From Dicyema japonicum (taxonomy: Eukaryota > Dicyemida > Rhombozoa > Dicyemidae), in assembly GCA_011109175.1 (NCBI GenBank), contig RDEW01000047.1, positions 82,324 through 146,323 of the forward strand: a stretch of DNA of 64,000 nt, written 5' to 3'. Positions within the stretch are counted from its first letter, which is position 1, and the number at the start of each line of letters is the position of its first letter. Of the stretch, positions 57,186 to 64,000 are shown in pieces. Below the pieces are notes generated by a model. It was given only the letters and a program-made list of their open reading frames with translations, searched no databases and had not been told where the DNA came from. A program made the position numbers and the translations under genes.

Positions 57186-59234
57186 GCCGAACGGAATAAA
57201 ATTCCTATTCATGTTGATTTGTTATTCAAAAATGTCTTGAGTGATGAATAGGAAAGAACATTGGTCCCACACTGCTCTCAAGTGTAGATGCAGAAGCTAT
57301 GCACGCTTGCCCACGTTGATCTAATTTTGATTTGATATTCTCACTGGTATCTCCACATCAACTTTAGATGCCAATAAGCTAATTATTTATTTATTTAAGC
57401 TAATAAAAAATAAACCAATAAAATTCCAATCATTGTGTTTAATTATTACGCCCTTTTATTATCACATGAATCATAAAAATATTCCTGATGAGTCCAGGCC
57501 CTTCATGACCCATGTTATTTCAGCTCTTCCTCGTCTTCAGTCTAACTTAATTCCTTGATAATAATTTTTCTTCCTTCCTTTTTTGGTAAATGATTAGAAA
57601 GCAAAGAAGAAGTAAATTTCTAGAACCCCTAAATAAAACTCAAAGACATAAACATTTAGCTCGGACCTGAGACTCAATACAAATCTCCAACAAAATTCTC
57701 TAATCCGTTTATGAAATCAACAAACTATGAAAATCTCTAGCGAACTCCAAATCGACTTCTATTAAGAATCTCAATTTTCCAATGTTTTCTGAGTCCATCA
57801 CCTCATCCATAAGCAGGATAAGAAGGAAGGTAAGGACTTTTATCCGTATTGAAGCAAAGTAATCATAGAGGTACGTCGCCACACCTACCTCAGGCCAATC
57901 AACCACGTGGCTAACTGATCTTATTTAAAACTGAAAAACTTCATTTATATTAGTTCTCCAATTGGTCAGGAAAAATCCACATATGTAACGGGAAATATTT
58001 CCGAAATCTCACTTTTTCGAAGGATTATTTGTCTGGTCTGATTAGACGGGAAAATAGATCCACCAAGAATATTTGGCTATTATTACAACAACTTTGGTAG
58101 AACTATAACTCTTAAAAATTACCGAAATTTTTAAACACTCCTTAGAATAAGAGGAATAGAGATATTTTCAATGTCCTCACTTGAAAAATGTAGAAGATTG
58201 AAGATCTAATGAGTTAAAAGTTCATAAACTGAATAACTCCAATTTAAGCAACAATTGTATTATGTTTCCTATTTTATCAACAAATTAGCAAACTTCATGA
58301 TTTTGTTATCATTTACCTAACAATTCTGTTGGTTGATGGTTGACACCTCTCTCGCAAAGAGGAACCCTAAGTATGGATAACGAGGGAGTGAATTTAATAA
58401 CACCTAACTATTCACAAAATGAGGACAAAAACTTTAAAAATGGAATCTTATTATTCGCTTTTCTCACAATTTTCCAAAATTGTCTAAACCAATTCCTATC
58501 ACCTCCTCCTTTAAAAGAAGTTAACTCCGACTCATCCGTATCCTTCCTCTGCACCCGAAATAGTGGTCTCTTCTCTTATAAAATGTCTCGCAGAACCACA
58601 TGACAATTTTACATGTTGGTTGGAAGAAATGAACTCTTTATTAGTCTTCCCCACTCCAGAAATAATAAAGATGTTTTTCATTAAACTCTCCTCTTGAACT
58701 CGTGGAATTCGTCATATCTACGATTATTTAATTTTCAAAAATTGACTAAAAAACAAACACTGAATTCTTAATGTGGGCCGATATAGACCCCCCTACTTGA
58801 GACCTCTAAAACCGTGGCAATTTAGAAATATAAAACACTACCCATTCTCTAACTCACCCTAAGCCATTTCAGAAATTAACCCCCACATTCTAACACAATT
58901 GTCCGTAGCACGTCAGACGTGTTTTAGGCAAAATTAAAAAAATCGTTTTTCCTTGAAAAGAAAGAACCGAAGTCAATGTCTCCCATTTTTGTCTTATGCT
59001 ACATCGAACATGTTTTGTAAAAAATTAAAAATTTCGTCTCACAGTGATTTATAGTGATCGATTTGACTTGTCATCTGGACGTGATGCTATGCGGCAATAA
59101 ATAACACATACTTCCCTCCTCAAAAAATCAAATACTGGGTATATCTCTGTAAATTTAAATTATGATTAAAATTTAAAAATATTAATCAAACAACAATAAA
59201 GCTAACTCAAAGAAAATTAAAGAAATTAACTAAG
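57186..59234. other. Two kilobases without an assignable gene
   Basis: A minus-strand run at 57709-57906 (SHVVDWPEVGVATYLYDYFA, MDSENIGKLRFLIEVDLEFA) and a plus-strand run at 58340-58603 (MDNEGVNLITPNYSQNEDKN, FQNCLNQFLSPPPLKEV) look like protein but match no family known to me. Short introns may join further pieces up to 59080; I could not prove a chain. Confidence 0.35.
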
Positions 59235-59519
59235 TCAATCGGCTTCCTCATCAAACTCGGTGGATGAGTGGCAATCAGAATTTCTTTGACCTTCAGACCC
59301 GTCAAAAAATAAATCGGAATCACAATTTTCTAGATTTTTGCATTCTTCAATTTTTGAGGAATTCAAAGAAGAAACATAACTGTTATATCGTTCATAAGCA
59401 GCGATAGCGAAATATAAAGGATTTGGACATTGCCATGAATAGTGATCTTTCGAGTGACATTTTTGGCAATGATTTTTTAAAAGTGTAATTTTTTTAGCTT
59501 TCCGCTCCTCCATTAACAA
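59235..59519 (-). CDS. CCHC zinc-knuckle protein, ZCCHC10-like
   Basis: A frame of up to 94 residues: basic N-terminus (MEERKAKKITLLKNH), one zinc knuckle CQKCHSKDHYSWQCPNPL (C-x2-C-x4-H-x4-C with Trp before the last Cys) and a Ser/Glu/Asp-rich tail ending STEFDEEAD. The single knuckle of the form CQKC..K.H.....C followed by an acidic-serine tail is the layout of ZCCHC10-type proteins of unknown, probably RNA-related, function. The first Met could be MLMEE or MEERK. It stands divergently from the LINE that starts about 170 bp away; a LINE gag origin is less likely given opposite strand. Confidence 0.55.
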   Translation of the reverse strand: MLMEERKAKKITLLKNHCQKCHSKDHYSWQCPNPLYFAIAAYERYNSYVSSLNSSKIEECKNLENCDSDLFFDGSEGQRNSDCHSSTEFDEEAD

Positions 59520-59689
59520 TCCAATAAGCAGGAATATTTTATTAAATTTTTTAAATTTAAATAAATTTATAGTTAATATAATTAACTTTAAAAATAATAA
59601 TAATATTAAAAAATTGTTTTTAAATCAATTTGACTCTATACACTATACATTTAAATTATTATTTTTAAGATACTAATTGGTTGAGCTGG

Positions 59690-62602
59690 TGACGTGGCTC
59701 TATTGCACACATGTCTTTTTCGTGCTTTTCTTCGGGATCTTTCACTATTAGCTCGTTCAATGTAAGAGGATTAAAGTCGGATACTAAAAGAAGAAATTTA
59801 TGCGTGGATCTTGGATCGTACAAGGTAACCGTGGCGTGCTTACAGGAAACGAAAGTAAAAGGCGGACTAGATGAAATCAACAATGATTTCCGCCTGATTC
59901 TGCACCCTTCAAATTGCCCACACTACGGCATGGGATTTGCAATACAAAAAGAACTGAACAATCGAATCCACAAGACGTGGAGGGTGAGCGATAGAATATG
60001 TGTTTTACAATTAAAATACGGTGAAAGGAACAATTCCATGATCTCCATTATTAATGTATATGCACCAACTTCGGTGAGAGTATCAATCAATGGAGACGAA
60101 CTAGACGACTTCTATTCCTCCCTGTCGCAACTATATGCATTTTTGGAAACATCGTTCATGACATCCATTGCCGGAGATTGGAACGCGAATGCAGGACGTG
60201 GGAGTAGTCACGAAGAATTCATGGGAAGCCATGGAAGGGGATCAGGAACCATTCAGGAGAATCGCTTATCAAATTTTGCAATACATTCAAACTATTTCTA
60301 TGCAACACTGCTTTCAGGCACTCAGCAAGACATAAGACGACATGAAGCTGCTACCGTAAGGACAAATCTGGGACTATCAAGCCTATATATAACCAAATAG
60401 ATTACATTATCTGCAAACAAGCCTACAAGGCACTGCTAACAGATTCTCGGAGCTACAGTGGGACACTAGTAGATAGTCATCACAGATTGGTCGTGGCATG
60501 TTTCTTTTTCAAACGATATTTTGGGGTTTCCAAAGCGGCTGGCATGATGATATCTGAGGGGAGGTTCGCAGTAGAGCAACTCTGCATGGTGGGACCGACT
60601 CGGGAAAGCTATCAAAATACATTGAGAGAAAAGATCAGACAGTGGAATAAAGAAAAAATGCCTGGGGAGCTGTGGCAAGACACCATCGAGGCAATAAAGT
60701 GCGCGGCCCATTCAACAGTCGGAGTAAAACCAAAGCATTTCAACGGGCACTATGACCACGAGCTTGAAGAACTATCCAAATTGCAGAGGAACCTACGTTT
60801 ACAGGTCAAAACCTGCCAGGACCAGGCAAAGGGACACAGTCTAAGAGTCATGCGGAACCAAACCCTGTATAAAATAAAGAAAAAAACGAGGGAAATAAAG
60901 GAAAATAAACTTGCTGGAATGGCTAAAGAAGTAGAAAGACTCAAAAACGGAGCGCAGATGTTCAAGGCTGTTCACCTACTACATAGAGACACGCAGTCAT
61001 CAAAAATCACTATTCATGATCAGTTTGGAAAGACTATGTTAAACAAAAATGAAATTCTATCGGCCATATCCAGCCATTATCAGCACGCCTTCAATCAAAA
61101 CCACGGAGAAAAAATCAAACAATTCGATGGTGAAGCACGAGAACTAAATATTCCGATAACGATTCTGGAAACAAAAAAATCCCTGGACAACCTGAACACA
61201 ATAGAGCTGCTGGCCCTGACAACATAAATGCAGAACTTCTCAAATATGCACCTACCGAGATCTAAAGGCCCCTTAACGAATTTAAGACCCATCGTACTAT
61301 TGACGACTCTACGCAAGACACTATCACTTATAGTGCTGAACAGGATTGGATCTGACATCGAGAACTTTCTCTCTCACGGTCAAAGCAGATTCAGGTCAGG
61401 AGATCTGGGACATCGATGGCTTTGTGCAACACATCAAAAGTACAAGGGGGCTATTGGCATCCTTGGCATGGACATGTCCAAAGCCTTTGACTCTATACAC
61501 AGAGGGAGACTTTTGGATATCTTGGAAAAGTTGGTTGACGAGGACAGTGTCAGAATGATCCGTCTATTACTTGGAACAACGCAGCTAAGTGTACGTTTTG
61601 GAAATTTGGAGTCTGTCCCATTCGAGACAACGTTCGGAGTACCGCAGGGAGATTCCTTGTCACCGGTACTTTTTGTGACATATCTGGAGGCGGCACTCAG
61701 AGACTTCAGACTATTAATTGGCGATCTACCTCAAACTGAAGTGATTTATGCAGATGATATCGACTATATATCCAGCGACGAGAAAACATTAAACTATATA
61801 CGGACAAGGATGCCAGATGTCCTAGAAAAATGGTTCATCAAAATCAATACGGAAAAGACGGAGACAACTACCATACGCCGTGAACTAACCCGAACTGATG
61901 AAAAATGGAGATACTGTAAAAAATTGGGGTCGTTGCTCGGAGACGCTGAGGATATCACTAACAGGAAGATGTTGGCCGTCGCGGCCTTTAGAAAAATGGG
62001 AGTAGTCTGGAATCATCGTAAACAAATTAGCACACAATTACGTGTGAGACTATATAATGCCTTCGTGAAACCAGTCCTAATGTACAACGCTGCAACCTGG
62101 GGTGTCTCAGAAGCGGTAATGGACAAACTAGATGCCTTCCATCGTAAGCAACTCCGACTGTTGCTTGGCATCAACTGGCCGAAAAAAATTACAAACAAGA
62201 ATCTATACAAAGTATGTAATACAAGACCATTGAGTCTGGATATCCTGGAATCAAGATGGCGTCTGTTCGGTCACATCCTTCGAATGAGCCAGATGACGCC
62301 TGCTAAAATAGCAATGGATAACTATTTCTGCCCAAAAGTAAATACCTCGTTCCGTGGAAAACCTCGCATAATTTTGCCAGAGGTTCTACACAAAGACCTG
62401 ACCAATGTAGGACGAAAGCTGAAAACTGGAGATGATCTGGATACGCTCGGAATAACTGCCTGTAACCGCGGAGCATGGAGGAAGTTGGTCAAGAGAATTG
62501 TGGAAAAAAATAACCTGAAGAAAAATACGGCACAAGCGGAACCTTAATTAAATAAATTACATTTTTGGTTCTTCGAAAGTGCTATTAATAATAATAATAA
62601 TT
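59690..62602 (+). mobile_element. RTE-like LINE with AP endonuclease and RT, nearly full length
   Basis: Endonuclease from about 59711: FTISSFNVRGLKSDTKRRNL (Asn block), CLQETKVKGG (Glu), IINVYAPTS, IAGDWNANAG (Asp/Asn) and, after a frameshift near 60300, NQIDYIICK and DSHHRLVV. A linker ORF 60487-61227 follows; GPDNINAELLKYAPTE is reached in a shifted frame near 61215. RT from 61228: LRPIVLLTTLRKTLSLIVLN, GMDMSKAFDSIHRG, TFGVPQGDSLSPVLFVTYLE and VIYADDIDYISSD (YADD intact). The C-terminal part has LYNAFVKPVLMYNAATWG and RWRLFGHILRMSQMTPAKIA; TAA about 62545, tail AATAATAATAATAA. At least three frameshifts and a small deletion before the RT make it inactive. RTE-group placement rests on the FGHILRM region. 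Confidence 0.85.
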
Positions 62603-62829
62603 TTAAGATACGTTTCAAAATATCATGAGTCATAGCGTTGTAGTGATGTTGAAAAAAATTTGACGAGCTGCTAACTTTCTCGAAACACGTGGACAAACAA
62701 TTCACTAAGGGCTCTCGTAAAATCAACATACTGAAAGGTGTTTCGGTCTATTTTTGGCTAAAGCTATAAGACTTAACCATCATAAATAGTTCATTCGAAC
62801 CACAATTAAGCATGCAAGTCTTTTTTTGT
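62603..62829. other. Short AT-rich spacer
   Basis: No gene or repeat recognised between the LINE tail and the next LINE fragment. Confidence 0.4.
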
Positions 62830-63200
62830 AAACATCTGCTTTCCTCAATTATATCGACGAACTGCAAAAAGTCAAAACAACGCGCTCAAAACAATTACTG
62901 GATGTCTTAAATCAACCCTCATTGATCATCTTCACTGGGAGCATAAAATCTTACCCATTCCAGATCATTTTGAAATGAGAACTCTGTAGTTCCTCTTCCA
63001 AAACCTACAAGTAGACCATACCTGTTACCCTCAAATCCCTAAGCAAAAAAAAATTTATTGACAAAATATGACCTGTCTTGTAATGCTATCCATCATCACT
63101 TTTATCCCAAGACTGGGGTCATTTGAAACAGATACATGATTTTGTTTCCACAGAGCCATCCGATGACTCGATTATAATAAAATATTGCACCGTCCCCCTC
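62830..63200 (+). mobile_element. CR1/Jockey-like LINE C-terminal fragment
   Basis: QNNALKTITGCLKSTLIDHL with HWEHKILPIPDHFEMRTL matches the Q..ALR..TG....TP..HLH.E...LP...H segment found after the RT in many such elements. The tail is decayed. Confidence 0.65.
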
Positions 63201-63399
63201 CTCTAATCAACCAATTAGAATCCTCTCTTCTGAGGATATCTGAATAAACCTTGCTCGTCTACGATGTGGAAACCACCTCCCTCTTTACAGACTTATGTAC
63301 GTAAACTAGATGATGTAAAAATGTCCACTGTTCCTTTGCTACTTTTATGGGTTGACAATCGCCTTTTGAATCCACTGAACTAGTACATTGTTCCTCTAC

Positions 63400-63580
63400 C
63401 ATTACGAAGTTGACCGATCTATGGGAGTGACCTGCATTTGCTGCATCTACTTAATAGACACTGGTCTTCTACAGGTTAGTAAAGCCGGAGTTACTCAACT
63501 AACTAATTGGAAAGACGTTGAGGTAGTGAAGTTCCTCTTTTCCACGGAATATTCACGTCTTCCTTTTTGTGAGAATTGAC
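63400..63580 (+). repeat. Dispersed repeat G, second copy
   Basis: TTGACCGATCTATGGGAGTG, TTTGCTGCATCTACTTAATA and GCCGGAGTTACTCAACT match 34765-34880. The open frame through it (63388-63579) is probably fortuitous. The remaining 420 bases to the window end show no gene. Confidence 0.5.
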
Positions 63581-64000
63581 GAAGTGACGACCTCAGATGA
63601 TATTTGAAACTATAAGTTTTGAGGCAAAAGAACTGGTGAATGCAATTAGGAATCGGATTTGATTCTCATCTGGCATAGAATCGTAAAAACTTGGAGGATC
63701 ATCCTTGAGCTAAAGGTGTCTTGATATCTATCGCAAAGTGAACAGTTACCTGTACCATGTTTAGTATTCAGAATTTAATGCGTAGATTAAAAGTCTTTGG
63801 CAAAAATGACTTAAGATTAGCATGCATTTTGTGAATGTAATTTAGTTTAATTGTCCTACCATTCCCTTTTTTGTTTAGCTTTTTTGTTTTTTCCTCCACA
63901 AGGGGGTTAACCAGAGGGAATTTCTTATAGAAGAAAGATAGCTATGGTCGTTTGTAGATTGAGATATCCAATAATTGAATTAATCATGGATTTTTAGTTT

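Overview
The window looks like nuclear DNA of a small, AT-rich, intron-dense animal, most likely a mesozoan and probably a dicyemid. The clue is the splicing. Seven protein genes (an SLC22 transporter, sacsin, RRN3, an ACTL6/BAF53 actin-related protein, a WASP protein, a small glutamate-rich protein and a UBE2K-like E2) give long in-frame matches to animal families only after removing about 50 introns, and all but two of these are 21-27 nt long. Introns this short are established for dicyemids (from memory). The species is inference; no rRNA or mitochondrial marker is present.

Layout. 0.3-2.1 kb: SLC22-type transporter (+). 4.4-14.2 kb: sacsin-like giant gene with a C-terminal J domain (+). 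14.5-18.0 kb: minus-strand importin/exportin-like fragment and RRN3, separated by a LINE fragment. 18-32 kb: repeat island with an N gap, two Jockey/CR1-like LINE copies, a hAT transposon carrying LINE pieces and flanked by a perfect 8-bp target duplication, a Tigger fragment and tRNA-derived SINEs. 32.1-34.7 kb: ERICH2-like mini-gene (+) and ACTL6 (-). 35-39.8 kb: LINE wreckage of three kinds. 40.3-50.0 kb: a 2.96-kb direct segmental duplication flanking a restriction-like-endonuclease (RLE) LINE and an integrase fragment; one copy holds a young LINE insertion with a 16-bp target duplication. 51.3-54.6 kb: WASP gene (-) and a UBE2K-like gene without its catalytic core (+). 54.7-57.2 kb: three decayed RLE-LINE pieces. 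59.2-62.6 kb: zinc-knuckle ORF (-) and an almost full-length AP-endonuclease LINE (+). The remainder is unresolved AT-rich DNA.

The host genes are unrelated housekeeping genes and form no pathway or operon. Transposon remnants fill much of the space between them. The assembly has one 169-bp N run, single Ns at 4244 and 14182, and several roughly 100-bp tandem duplications inside genes that may be assembly errors. Reading frames were worked out by hand; no database search was possible, so family names rest on recognised motifs.
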